DNA of 64,000 bases. Origin: Acarospora socialis (lineage: Eukaryota; Ascomycota; Lecanoromycetes; Acarosporales; Acarosporaceae). Made by a program: the position numbers and the translations under genes. Of the stretch, positions 33,330-45,125 are shown one piece after another. Location of the stretch: the NCBI GenBank assembly GCA_025617375.2, contig JAMYGW020000017.1, positions 46,610-110,609 of the forward strand, written 5' to 3'. Under the pieces are notes generated by a model, which was given only the letters and a program-made list of their open reading frames with translations, searched no databases and had not been told where the DNA came from. Positions within the stretch are counted from its first letter, which is position 1. Each line of letters starts with the position of its first letter.

Positions 33330-36300
33330 CAGAGCATCAAACTGACAAAAGTTGTCAATATCAATCATGAAATACTCAAAGTCAAGACATCAGAGAACTT
33401 CATGAATGATTGATGAAATCTGAGACAATTTCTTGCTCAACTCAATCTTTATGTTGACTTTAATATCAAGAAGTTTTCAAGCAACATCAACAAAATCTTG
33501 TTCACCATATTCTATCTGAAGAACACAGCATTCAACTGAGTCAAATTGAAGCTCAGAGAGTTTCTAGTCATGAATCTCAAAAAGAAAGAAGTCAATATTT
33601 CATATATCAGTCATTGAGAATGATTCAAAAAAGAACTCAGAGTAATCTTCAGAATAGTAAATAAAAAGTGTGCAGTGAAACAGAAGATTCACACATTACA
33701 GCAAGAAGAATCTGCAGTTAAGTATGTGACAGAGTTTCAATGACTTGCAATACTTATGCAATGAAACACAGATCAGTTAACATCAACATACTATTGAGAC
33801 TTGAAGAAATCTATCAAGAACAAAATTGCACAAGACAAAAGATCAGATGATCTTCAAGAATTAATTAACTGAATGATCATGATAAATAATTGTCAGTAAG
33901 AATGTCAGATGAAACAAAAGAATTACTGACATCAGAAATGAATAGATAGAGCTCATGAGAATAATCAAAGACAATGATACTCAAACTTCATGAATCTCAA
34001 CATGACAGAGCAAGATCAATCTTCAATACAAAAATCAGAAGAAGCATCACATGAAATGAAACAGTTCTCAAAAGAGAAGTTGTTGAGCAATCAGAAAATG
34101 CAAAAGTGCTATAACTGCAATACTATCAAACATCTTGTGAGAAACTGCAGAAAGCTCAAAAAAGAAAGAATAAAAGCTGTGATTGTGACTAGAAGAATAG
34201 TGCATGACAATCTTAGTTGAATGACTTGCTATGATGACATGTGTTGAATGCACATGAGCAGCAAGAATGAAGTCAAATACTATTCAAAGAAGTCATGTCA
34301 GAAGCAAGAAACTTATGATATCACAGAATGATTTAAATCAGACAACACTGCAAAAAAAGAACTGTGTGTTCTAGAGACTGAGATTGAAGAGATTGATACT
34401 TATGATATTCAGATAGAAGAAAACTACAGTGATAGCATCTGAATTGTCTTGAATTCAAATGCAAATTAAGAGAAAGTTGACAACTGAGAAGTTGACATGA
34501 GACTTAAGAAAGATTATGAGCACCCAGAAAATCAATGTCAAATGTTGAAGAAAGAACTGCTTAGACAAGAAAAACAGAATTTAAAAGAAGAGATCACTGT
34601 CTTGAAGCAAGAACAGAATAAGACACAAGACATTGATTAAGTTGTCAAGAGAGTCATTGAATAAACACAGAGAATCATCAAGAATCATCTCAAATCTTCA
34701 TTCACAATAATTCAATCAGCAGTCAGAGAAGAATTCAGACTTGACATAAGTCTATTTTTAGAAATGAAGACTGAAAATAAAGAACTATGAATCTTTCAAG
34801 AAGATTATATTTCATCAGAGTTTCTACACAAAGTGAAAGCACTTTGAAATCTGTTGCAGAAAGAATATGATAGATATGATCTGAAAATACATGATAAACA
34901 GTATGTCACAAACAAAAGTGAGAAGCACACAAATCTGATGCTCATCAAACAAGAATTACAATGATTCAGAGATCTATGAAGAAGAGCACAAGAGAATGCA
35001 GAGAAGTCAAAAAACTGCAAGCTTTCTCAATGAGACTAGAGATCAAGAAACTATTGAAGTCTCACAGACAACACAAAGATAAGATCATGATAAAGATGAA
35101 TTTTAAATAAGATGATCAGCTGTCAGAGACAGTACATGCTTTAGTTGACTTTGAAGTGTTGAACAACTACATTTCACAAAAGCTAGTTCAAGACACAGAA
35201 CTAAAAATCATAAAAACATCATATTCAGCAAGAGTGCTGATGATGAACAGAAGCTATAAAGATATGATGAAACAGACTCACATCATGATTAACATTTCAG
35301 AGAGATGTCAGAACATGATGTTAGATGTCATGAAATTCATGAAGTACAATGTCATACTGAGTATGTCATACTTAAGAAACTATAATCTCAAGATTGACTA
35401 AATTACAAAAGAAATTTATACAACAGAGCACACATATGAGATTCTGAGACAATCAGAGATGTGTTTGTCAGAACACAAGTCATAAGATTATGAGATACTG
35501 TTATTGAATGAAAAGCAATCTAAGTGAATGTCACTATACTCAATGAGTGAGAATCAACTCAAGAAAGTTCAAGACTACCTTGATAAGAATCTCAAGAGAG
35601 AATTCATAAAATCATCAAAATCATCAGCAGAATATTCAATTCTATTTATATTAAAACTGAATGATCAGAAGCAACTGTGTGTCAATTATCAATAGTTGAA
35701 TGAGATAATCAGACAAGATAGTTATTTCTTATTCTTGATTGAAGAATTGCAGAATCAACTTAACTGAACTAAGTGATTTATCAGCATAGATCTCAAAAAC
35801 ATCTATCATCAGATTAGAATGAAAGAAGATGAAAAATGAAAGACAGTGTTCTGAATGAGATATGAACACTACAAATATACTGTCATGTCATTTGAATTAA
35901 AAAACACATCAGTCATCTTTCAGAGACTTATCAACAACATGTTGAGAGAATATCTCAATGATTTTGTGATCACATACTTAAATAACATATTGATCTACTC
36001 AGAAGATCTGTCAGAGCACTGAAGACATGTGAAAAAGATATTAGTGAAACTAAAAGAGAGATCATTGTATGTGAAAGAGTCAAAGAGCAGATTCAAAACT
36101 CAAGAAATTAAGTTTTTAGAATATGTGATTCAATCAGAACACATCAAGAAGAATTCAGCAAAGACAACAGCAGTAAAACAATGATTTATGCTCATAAAAA
36201 TCAAGAAAGTACAGATCTTTCTAGAGTTGATGAACTATTATTGAGAGTTCATATCAAACTACTCATGAGTAGCAGAACCTCTCACACACTTAATGTGAAA

Positions 36301-38130
36301 GAATGAGAAATAGCACTGAGATGAAAAACAGAAACAAGCATTCAACATATTGAAGAAAAGTCTCAGTGAAACAGCTCATCTCACAATATCTCAGACAGCA
36401 TGCAAAAAAATATTAGAAATTAACACATTCAATTTTGCAGTTAAAGCATGCTTATATTAGATCAAAAATGAAACACAGAGACCCATAGCATTTCAATTTA
36501 GAAAGTTATCAGAATTTAAGAAAAGATATGAGATTCATGACAAAGAACTTCTTACAATAGTAGAGACACTGCAAAAATGAAGATCTTATCTTGCAGACAT
36601 TAAGAAGTCTATACAGATCTATATGAATCACAAGAATCTGAGAAACTTTGCAATGATCAAACAGTTAAACTACAGACAGATTTGCTGAACTGAATCATTA
36701 GCAGACTTCAAATTTCAGATTCATTACAAGAAAAATAATGAGAATGATGAAGCAGATGTTTTAAGCAGATGACTCAATCATGAAGAAGTGAAACAAGTTC
36801 ACATCAGAATTCTGAAGAAAGATAACAAAGAAATTCTAATCAGAGAATTAGCAATGATGTTTAAGATAGAGAATGCTTTCTTGACAAACAAAGAACTCAT
36901 ATGAGAATGTCATATGAACAGAACTCATGAACACTTAGAAGTTAAATGCACTGAGAATCTTGTGCAAAGAAAACACAACATTGATGATCTTAGAAGATGA
37001 ATCACTGAGATGATTGTCAAGTGCAATTTATGTTGATGAAACAAGATCAACTGAGATAAACAATACAATGAAGTAACACAAATTGACATGTTGAGCAGAT
37101 CATGAAAGTCAGTTATCATGAACTTCATTATGAAGTTGTCATCATCAAAAGATTCAACATGAAGAATAAGATTCAACAGCATATTGACTATAGTGAATAG
37201 ATTGATCAAGTACACAATGTTCATTTCATTCAAAGAAACTGCAATGACATCAGTATTGATGTACATCATACTGCAAGAATTAATTAGCAATTACAGATTA
37301 CTGAAAGAGTTCATCACTAACAGAGACAAGCTATTTATGAGCAAGTTCTGAGAAATGCTCACAGTCAAACTCAGAATAAAGCACAAGATGTTAACAGTGT
37401 ATCATTCTCAGACAGATGAACAAAGTGAGTGAATGAATCAGACAGTGAAAACATACTTGAGACATTACATCAACAAAAGTCAGAACAACTGAGTGCAACT
37501 GCTATTAACAGCACAGTTTGCATACAACAATGCAAGAAGTGAGATCACAGAAGAGACATCATTCTATATGAACTATGAGTACAATTCAGAGATATGATGA
37601 GATTCACAAGAACACAAATCACAGAGTCAGAAAGCAATTCTGAACATCACACAAATGAAGAAACTGCACAGAGATCTGACAAACAGAATTCAGCAGCAAT
37701 CAGACAAGAAGAAGTCTGAAGAATCATTTTAAATTGAAGAAAGAATATATTTTTGCACAGACAATGTAAAGATGAAGAGAAAAAGCAAGAAATTGAACAG
37801 CAAGAGCATAGAATCATTTGAGATAAAGAGAAGCATCAAGAAAATAAGCTATGAACTGAACTTATTCAAGACAATATGAATACACTCAATATTTCATGCA
37901 TTCATGCTACAGTGTTGTGATCAATCAATATCACTTTAAACAATTGAGATGTCAGTTGAACCTGACAAAGAATATGAAGTTGAGAATATTTTAGAAAAGA
38001 GAACAATTAGTGAGAAAGCTCACTATCTCATGAAATGAAAGAAATACAATATCTCAGAAAACATCTGAGAATCTAAGAAGAATCTTAAGAACTGCACAAG
38101 AACACTTCAACATTTTGAGAAAAGAATAAT
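33330..38130 (+). pseudogene. gag-pol: Chromovirus G1 Gag-Pol, disabled by TGG-to-TGA changes
   Basis: The Gag zinc knuckle CYNCNTIKHLVRNC (C-x2-C-x4-H-x4-C) is at 34107-34148. A protease-like segment VHALVDFEVLNNYIS is near 35130-35175, with the D-S/T-G site changed to DFE. RT runs about 35600-36180: conserved MRYEHYKYTVM...FELKN (ancestral MPFGL), and the catalytic YxDD box near 35974 reads YLNN. RNase H is about 36300-36720 (FQFRKLSEFKKRYEIHDKEL). Integrase is about 36880-37650, including a degraded HHCC region (ECHMNRTHEHLEV...CNLC). The C-terminal chromodomain (37978-38125) gives YEVENILEKRTISEKAHYLM, K-stop-KKYNISENI-stop-ESKKNLKNC, where both stops are TGA in place of Trp. Chromodomains of this class target integration to heterochromatin. 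Confidence 0.9.
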
Positions 38131-38168
38131 ATAGAATTTCAGAAATTCAGAGACATCAAGTTGATCAG

Positions 38169-38582
38169 TTATGATATGTCTTGAGAGAGAGAATCATTCT
38201 TCACATCATTATTATCATCATCAAGCTCAGAAGCAACACAGTGAGTCTTGAGAAGAGAAATCATTTTATTATGTTTGATCTGTTGTAGAAGACAACTGAG
38301 TTTTGCATTGAGTCTCACAACAGTGATGAAGTGCTCAGCACATTCTTTCATCATCAGCTTCAGCTCTGACTTCAACTTTTTGTGTATATGATTCAGAAAC
38401 TTCAGAAAGATGTCAACACAGAGATATTCACAGCAAGTACACTCAGCACACTTAAAATGATTGATCATCACAATACAGAAAGTATTGAGAAATAGACAAT
38501 GATCACAGAAAATGAAAGATGAATTTCTGTGAAGATTGATGAGCTTTGAGAGAGCAAGATGATTCTTGAATTTTGAAAGCAT
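38169..38582 (-). CDS. Antisense accessory ORF of chromovirus G1, 137 codons
   Basis: An open frame antisense to the element, between the chromodomain and the 3' LTR; the start codon at 38582 is ATG. The sequence is MLSKFKNHLALSKLINLHRN, a Cys motif FKCAECTCCEYLCVDIF (C-x2-C-x6-C, likely CAEC.RRG.PCV before mutation), a Lys/Glu-rich helix (NHIHKKLKSELKLMMKE) and an acidic end (SELDDDNNDVKNDSLS). This matches my recollection of a Cys-motif plus coiled-coil protein family common in fungal repeats. The same position in the third chromovirus copy carries a related minus-strand frame (62041-62226), and similar sequence is present at 60300-60600. It may stay open only because it has few Trp or CGA codons. 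Function unknown. Confidence 0.55.
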   Translation of the reverse strand: MLSKFKNHLALSKLINLHRNSSFIFCDHCLFLNTFCIVMINHFKCAECTCCEYLCVDIFLKFLNHIHKKLKSELKLMMKECAEHFITVVRLNAKLSCLLQQIKHNKMISLLKTHCVASELDDDNNDVKNDSLSQDIS

Positions 38583-38663
38583 AACAATGATGAATCAAAG
38601 AACTAATATATACTCTCACTTAAATAGACCCTAAAGAACTAGCACCTAGAAAGAGAAAGATGA

Positions 38664-39001
38664 TGTTATGATCAAGCTCAAAGAGACTTAAAATGAATTG
38701 ACAGATACATCTGTGAGATGTATGACAGCAGAGACTGTCAAGAATCAGTCACATAACAACACAACAAGCACAACAGATGTACTTGATGTGTCAGAAAAAA
38801 GAAGCATAACAGATGTGCTGAGCATGCATCAAGACTCTTGTTCTATATAATAGAATCAATTCTTTTATGAAATCAATCATGTTCAAATTCTGTTATCTAG
38901 TTACTCATTACTAGCTATCATTTATCTACATCTTTGAATCTTTATATCAAAGAGCACAAACTCTAGCTCTATAACTGAGAAATCTCAGTTGAGACATAAC
39001 A
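38664..39001 (+). repeat. 3' LTR of chromovirus G1
   Basis: 338 bp, preceded by the polypurine tract at about 38648-38663 and followed by target-site duplication TTGTT. Confidence 0.92.
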
Positions 39002-39006
39002 TTGTT

Positions 39007-40250
39007 CTTCAGATGACATCTTATGATTGTTGTTTCATCATCATTTAATATTGATTAATTCATGATATTATGATACTTAACACACATCCCATCAGATCTT
39101 TCATCATGTTTGCTGACTACTTCAGCAAAAGATTTTCAGACTTTTGCTGAGCAACTTGAACTGTTTTACAGCATTGAAGCATGCTTTTTGACTTTCACAA
39201 CTGTGTCTTGACTTCATATAATTGTCTTTCATCACTCTTAAAATTCTTGCTTCATTGCAGAAATTCAAAGAACATACTCTGAGTTGAATGCATTTGTTAA
39301 AATTAAAGAGAATGATTGTATCTGTTGAGATAATCAAACTCTATCAGTGAAAGCACTCATAAAAGAACTTTCTGAGTTACTTGTCAGCTGACTGAAAAAA
39401 GAACTGTATAAAGACATGATGATAATTTCTCAGAGTAAACTGATTGAGTAGATGATGTTTTGTTGTAGTATAACAATAGTAAGATATGAAGAGTGTTGTG
39501 AAACTTAGTAAGTTTTTTCTCATATGAATTTAGTCATGTGATCACAAAATTTACACAAGTAAAAGAGTCAAAGACAGAATTCATATGATTTATACATAAT
39601 AAAATCAATGAGAAAGCTACTCTGCATAATATGTTATTGAGTTAACAATAATTAATTATTGAAATAAATAATTTAATGTAAAATTCTATACTACAACTTT
39701 ATACTATGTCATGTGATAATGTTAGACACAATATTTTAAAGAGAAATAACTTATTATTAACAATTCATATTCATAATCAGATAATTGATCATTAAGAATA
39801 TAAAAATAAACAATTTAACAGACATCTCTGATTATTCTCTTACTATCTTACAGTTTTAGTCATCACAAAACTGTGTATTACTTTACTACTCACTTTTCTT
39901 TTCATCACTGTTCTTATCTGTGATACTCTCATCATTCTTATTATTCTCAGCTTCATCTTTCTTCTTTTTATCATTTTTCACATCAGCAATTGCTGCATCA
40001 ATAATAAACTCATCAATTGAATCATCATTCAAGAACTTCTCATCTTCAAACTTCATTACATAAACTTCATCAGCATTCTCAACAACACTCTTTTTCTTCT
40101 TTTCTTCTTGATCAACTACAGACTCTTGAATGTATTTAGTCACTGTTAAAAGTACAAAATATTATAACTGAGTGATATAATACTCACAGATGATCATAAT
40201 CAGCAATATGCTCAGAATCAAGAACATCATTACAAAAAAGACACATTGTC
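39007..40250. other. CpG-free degraded DNA with an acidic open frame
   Basis: Carries a minus-strand open stretch at 39886-40143 that is highly acidic and Lys-rich (EKKKKSVVENADEVYVMK, then KKKDEAENNKNDESITD). The first codon is GTG, so it is probably part of a longer degraded protein. Another minus-strand fragment (39122-39337) has no recognisable domain. The element identity is unknown. Confidence 0.35.
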
Positions 40251-41239
40251 TGTGAGACTGGTCTTGGCAGTTACATGATAATGGACTTAAGAGTTGGGAT
40301 GCATAGATAGAATTGTTGCTAGTCTTTGCAAAAGAGAAAGTGTGCACTTTTATCCCTTCACAAAGGCTGACTTACTAAGCATACTAGTTACACAAGGTCT
40401 CACAAGGAGGTTCTAACCCTCACAGACCAAAGTGAACTTACAGTTGTTTCTCTCTCTTATGTGCTGTGTCCTTGTGACATCTATGTTGCTGACTCTCTGT
40501 TGAAAAAACTTCTCTGTGAGAAGAAAAACAGTGAGTAAGACTAGGGTGGCCGTCGGGTCGGGCCAAAATTTCGAGGCTGACTTGACCCGCGGGTCGGGTC
40601 GGGTCAGAACTTCTGACCCGGATTGACCCACGGGTCAATATATATACTATATTTAGCCCTAGAGCCTCATTTTGAGCCTCAATCTGAAGTTTTTGTTAGA
40701 AATATGCGTTAGATCTACTATATTTAGTATGTACGGGTCACCAAGACTGACCCGACCCGACCCTGACCCGGCCCGCGGGTCGGGTCAGGGTCAGAAATCT
40801 AGGCCTGACTTGACCCGCGGGTCGGGTCGGGTCAGAAATTCTTGGCCCGACCCGACCCGACGGCCACCCTAAGTAAGACTTCTTCAGTATCAAAAATCTC
40901 ATGAAAAAAACAAATACTGAGATAGTTCTTCAGCCTGAACTAATGTGCTACATTCTAGATGTTTTTACAAGCTCAACCTAATGCTTTGCAGTTCAGTCTC
41001 AGTTTTCTGTGAGCTTGTATTGATGCTTTGCAAGCACATTTTGATGATTCATGAGTCATTCTTAGTTTCTTGCAATCAAGTTCTCTGTTTTTGTGATCAT
41101 CCTGCTCTGCAGATTCTGTTTAATGTTTTGTGAGCAAGCTTCAGTGTTTTGTGATGCTTCATGAGTCTTCTTTGATGCTTTGTGTCTTTGTGTGTTCTGT
41201 CTCTCTTTTGTGTCATTGTGATATTTGTTATGTTCAACA
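40251..41239 (-). repeat. Left arm of a 651-bp inverted repeat pair (LTR-like)
   Basis: From TGTGAGACTGG to ...TGTTCAACA. After subtracting the 330-bp MITE plus its 8-bp duplication, the arm is 651 bp. It is the reverse complement of 43974-44625 (652 bp) over its whole length. Both arms read TGTTGAACATAACAAATAT...CAGTCTCACA in their own orientation, i.e. TG...CA like LTRs. No matching target-site duplication was found at either arm. Confidence 0.75.
40542..40871. mobile_element. hAT-type MITE with 8-bp target-site duplication
   Basis: 330 bp, terminal inverted repeats TAGGGTGGCCGTCGGGTCGG / its complement, and a perfect 8-bp duplication AGTAAGAC at 40534-40541 and 40872-40879. The interior is built of GGGTC/GACCC words in both orientations around an AT-rich core. 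Eight-bp duplication and TAGGG-type ends fit the hAT superfamily. No coding capacity. It is rich in CpG and GG/CC, in sharp contrast to its CpG-free surroundings, so it inserted after, or escaped, the mutation process. Confidence 0.9.
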
Positions 41240-41344
41240 TTGCACAGTAAAAGGAGCAGGTGAGAGTGACTGAAGCAGATTTTATATATAGACTCTGTGT
41301 ACTCACTTTCAGTGTCTCACAGATATTCATTTATGTGTTGTGGG

Positions 41345-41660
41345 TCTTCTCTAGTGCTTTGTGAGTTGTCATCAATGTCTTACAAACTTCTTTGAAGTCT
41401 CACAGATCTTGTTCTATGCTTCATGAGCTTGTTTCACAAATCAGCATCAGTGCCTCACAAACTTTCCTGAAGTTTCACAGGTCTTCTCTGATGCTCTGCA
41501 AGCTTGCTTTGTGAGCTTTCACCAGTGCCTCATGAACTTTTCTGAAGTCTTGTGAATCTTCTTTGATGTCTTGCAAGCTCTCACCAGTGCCTTGCGAACT
41601 TCCCTGAAGTCTCACAAGTCTTCTTTGATGTCTTGCAAGCTTGCTCCACAAGCTAGCACC
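41345..41660. repeat. Imperfect tandem repeat, units of about 62-75 bp, about four copies
   Basis: Units begin GTGCYTYRYGAACTT and contain GAAGTCTCACARGTCTTCTTTGATG followed by CTTGCAAGCT. The last two copies are best conserved (41526-41655). Similar words also occur in the adjacent inverted-repeat arm. Confidence 0.6.
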
Positions 41661-42039
41661 GCAAGCATTCACCACAGGCCATTTTCAGTGTTAGTGAACT
41701 GCCCCACAAGCTTATATTGCGAGCTTTCCCCCTCACAATATCACTTCACCACATCCTTCAAATTTTCACTAAGTCTTGACACTCACCACTGGGTGAGGCC
41801 CCTTCAGCAAAATCAAAAATGTACTGAAAGTGAGCAATTTCAAAATTTTTGCATACTAAATGCATGTTTTCTCAACCTTTTTCCCACACCACATCATTTG
41901 CACACACAAAATCAAGCTGAATATAGTTAGTGAGTAGTTGTGAAGTGACATCATCCACCTCACAGTGTGTCAGATGTTCATTCTGGGCATGTGTAGCAGG
42001 ATGTTGACTAATATGTGGGTGTTCCATAGTAACTAAATG

Positions 42040-42510
42040 ATGGCTCTATCTCTTGTGAACGTTCGGGTGCCTATGGGTGAGTTGATTGCGGACTTGACCC
42101 TCTTTGGGCATATACTTGCGGACTGAGCAAATGTCACCAATGTGCATCCCCCCCAGACTCAGACTCCTGAGACCAAATGTGTGCTGAAGATTCTGTCTCA
42201 GCAGCATCAGTGCTGACTTGCTGGTGCTCTGTCTAAGCTCAATTACTGTGAGCAGTACAGGCAGGCCGTTCTCATAGTTGAGATGGGTGTTCTTTGGGTG
42301 CCATGCTGTGTCAGTTGCACCCCAACCAGCAGTACAAAGAAAGTTTTTAGCAAATGTTTCAGCAATATCTCAGACCAAATATCAAAGTGTGCAGATTGTC
42401 TCTGTGCAAGCTGTGCCTGCATTTTGGATGCTGCAGCACCACTCTCATCCTTCTTCTTCTCTGTAGAGAAAAGTGTGAAAGAAGAAGAATCTTCTTCAGA
42501 GTCTGATTGA
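42040..42510 (+). pseudogene. Cys-rich gene between the inverted repeats, TGG-to-TGA mutated
   Basis: From an ATG at 42040: MALSLVNVRVPMGELIADLT, then LFGHILAD, a TGA where Trp fits, then ANVTNVHPPQTQTPETKCVL, KILSQQHQC, another TGA, LAGALSKLNYCEQYRQAVLI. After VEMGVLWVPCCVSCTPTSST come KKVFSKCFSNISDQISKCAD and CLCASCACILDAAAP, with at least ten Cys in CxxC-like pairs. Its end is acidic (VKEEESSSESD-TGA). The Cys module (C..C...C...C..C....C) resembles short zinc-binding modules of fungal repeat-associated hypothetical proteins. All three internal stops are TGA, as expected from GpG-to-GpA changes. Lightly mutated compared with flanks. Confidence 0.5.
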
Positions 42511-43973
42511 TATAGTTCTTGTAGCTGGGATTTAGATATGCTAATAGAGGTTCAGTTTTGTCTGTGCATTTGTGATTGTTGCTGTCTCAGACTCTGCAGG
42601 ATCTAATTTCTTATTCTCATGGTGACTTCACTTCAACTCTTCTCAACTCTCTGTCTTCAGCCCCCCCCAGCTCTGCATCTCTGACTTTTCTCAGTTCTGC
42701 ATCTCTGATCACAGAATCTTCTCTTTTGTTCAGTGTCTCTTCAGCTACCTTCATCAAAGCTGAGTTGTTCTTTGCAAATACACTTCTTCAAATTTGTGAG
42801 AGGGAGAAGACCCCAAATATGATCAGTTATTTGCAGCAATCTCAAGTCAATCTTGAGGTGCAGATTGCAGAAAATGATTGTGTAGATTCTTTTAGAACTC
42901 AGTTGAATGCTTATACTAACTGTGTGTAGCTCTGATCGGCCTGAAATTCTGGGTAGAGGTCAAGTAAATATATCTCTATTTGGGGGAGTGAAGACAGTTC
43001 ACCTTTCAATCTTGTTGTACTCAACATATGTTCTCTCTTTGAGTCATCACCCCCCAAAGTTCTTTCAACAGATCTCTGTCACAGATCTATCTGCTGAGCT
43101 CTGTTGAGTTCTTTTGATCAGCATCTCAGCTTCTTGAGAATCTCATTAACATGTTGTTTAGACTGTTCTGAATAGAGAACACTTGCAAGAGTCTGCACTT
43201 CTATGCAGTGCAAGTGTTTCTTGATCTGAAGCTGACATGTATTGTAAAGATGACAGATCATGAAGTAACATTTGATGTGCTGCATCAACAGATAAAAGTT
43301 GAGATTGTACACAAAGAACTGTGAATTTCAGATCAATCAGATTGAATCTCAGTCAGATTTTTCATTAATCTGTCAGAACTTGTACAGTGTTCTGCAGATA
43401 TCTCAATTCATATTGATCTCTGTCATGAAGTTATGTCTCTTGAGAGAGAAGAAAATCTCATCAACACAGACAGTGTTGATGATCTGATTGCAGTGTGCAT
43501 AAAGTTGCTTCTCTTCATTGTAATCAGATTGACTCAACTTACTGCATCAACACTATCATCACTATGTCAATCAAACTTAAAAAATGCTGATCAGAAGAGA
43601 AGAGAAAAGTCATTAAACTTCAAATTCATGTTCTTCTGATCTTGACACATCACTTTGCTAAAAAAAATCTCATTGAGCTCTGCTTCTGCAGTGCTCTTAG
43701 AAAATTTTGCATTGTCACTGTTGAACTGATTGATGTCAGAACTGATGAAATGACAGAGACTGCAAGTGCTTGAGTCATGATGGGTGTTCAGAAGATTACT
43801 GAATGTTGATGTGAGATGTGTGTGTAAGATGTGAAGATGAATGTGAGATTGAATGTAAGATTGAATGTTGAAAGCAGAGTCATGATCACCTTGCCTGAAG
43901 TGATGAATAGAGATCTACATGAACAGTGAATGAAGACAGAGACAGCACAGACAACAAAATGGAGTGTCTGTTC
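42511..43973. other. CpG-poor interior of the inverted-repeat unit
   Basis: Only short ORFs, with CpG nearly absent beyond about 42960. No RT, integrase or transposase motif could be recognised. Confidence 0.35.
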
Positions 43974-44625
43974 TGTTGAACATAACAAATATTACAACAA
44001 TGCAAGAGAGAGACATAACACATGAAGATGCAAAACATCAAAGAAGATTCACAAAGCATCACAAGATTCTGAAGCTTATTCACAAAATATTGAACAGAAT
44101 TCACAAGACGGAAGAATCACAGAAACTGAGAACTTAATTGTGAGAAACTAAAAAGAACTCACAAATCATCAAAATATGCTTGTAAAGCAATCAACACAAG
44201 CTTGCAGAAAACTGAGACTGAGTCATGAAGCATTAGATTGAGCTTGTGAAACATCAAGAATGTAGCACATTAGTTCAGACTGAAGAACTATCTCAGTATT
44301 TGTTTTTTCCACAGAGTTTTTGATACTTAAGAAGTCTTACTCACTGTTTTTTTTCTCATAAAGAGGTTTTTTCAACAGAAGGTCAGTGACATAGATGTCA
44401 CAAGAACACAACACATAAAGAGAAAAACAACTGTAAGCTCACTCTGATCTACAAGAGTTAGAATTTTCTTGCAAGATCTTGTGTAATTAATGTGCTTAGT
44501 AAGTCAGTCTTCACAAAGAAATAAAAGAACACACTTCTTCTTTCTGCAAAGATTAGCAACAATTTTATCTACACATTTCAACTCTTAATGTTTGTTATCA
44601 CATATCTGTCAAGATCAGTCTCACA
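43974..44625 (+). repeat. Right arm of the 651-bp inverted repeat pair
   Basis: 652 bp, TGTTGAACATAAC...CAGTCTCACA, the reverse complement of 40251-41239 without the MITE. Flanks TGTTC and CTCAG do not form a duplication. Confidence 0.75.
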
Positions 44626-44735
44626 CTCAGTCTACAGATCAGATCAGACTAAAAATTCTAGATCTAACTTGACTCACAGATCAGATCAGATCAGAAAATC
44701 TTGATTTAATCTGATTTGATGATCACTTTAATAAT
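44626..44735. repeat. Heavily mutated relic of the hAT MITE
   Basis: GACTCACAGATCAGATCAGA and following sequence aligns with GACCCGCGGGTCGGGTCGGG of the MITE end with every CG and most CC/GG converted, ending TGATCACTTT for CGGCCACCCT. The left half is missing. Confidence 0.7.
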
Positions 44736-44773
44736 TAATGAGATCAGCATCAATGATATTATAGATGACATTT

Positions 44774-45125
44774 TGTTACAGTCATACTCTGAGAATCATG
44801 ATGCAAACTAACTTATACATTGAACAAGCATTGACAGATGAGCTGTCAAGAAAAAGTCACATGACAGTGTGAAAATTTAGTTGCAAGAGAGCAAGCTGAT
44901 TGCTTAACTGTGTGACATTAAGATGTCAAGATGCTCATACACTCAATAATGAGACATTAAGTCAGAACATATATAGTAGAGTTGTTTTTCTTATGAAAAC
45001 AATCATGTTCAACTTAAATAACAATTTAAATCTTAAAATCAGAATCATTTCAGATCAGCTTTTATATTAATAAGCATAAAATTTCTGATTTTAATACAAG
45101 AGAAATCTTCTGTGAGAACATTACA
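44774..45125 (+). repeat. 5' LTR of the second chromovirus (G2)
   Basis: 352 bp, TGTTACAGTC to GAACATTACA. This is a mutated copy of the family D LTR (TTTTTCTTATGAAAACAATC, TTCAACTTAAATAACAATTT). The following CTTTGAATATCTTACAAT matches the bases after the G1 5' LTR, so this is the element's leader. Confidence 0.8.

Larger units (their letters stand above)
32930..39001 (+). mobile_element. Complete Ty3/gypsy chromovirus (G1), C-to-T mutated
   Basis: A 6,072-bp element with two 338-bp LTRs (32930-33267 and 38664-39001; TGTTATGATCAAG to ...AACA) and a perfect 5-bp target-site duplication TTGTT at 32925-32929 and 39002-39006. A purine tract AGAAAGAGAAAGATGA immediately precedes the 3' LTR. Internal order is Gag with CCHC knuckle, protease, RT, RNase H, integrase, chromodomain, then an antisense ORF. 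No CpG was seen and GG/CC are rare, so pol is full of TGA stops. Confidence 0.93.

Noticed and set aside
40413-40872. Short ORFs encoding DPTRPDP-type repeats
   Set aside because: They are translations of the GGGTC/GACCC words of the MITE and occur on both strands.
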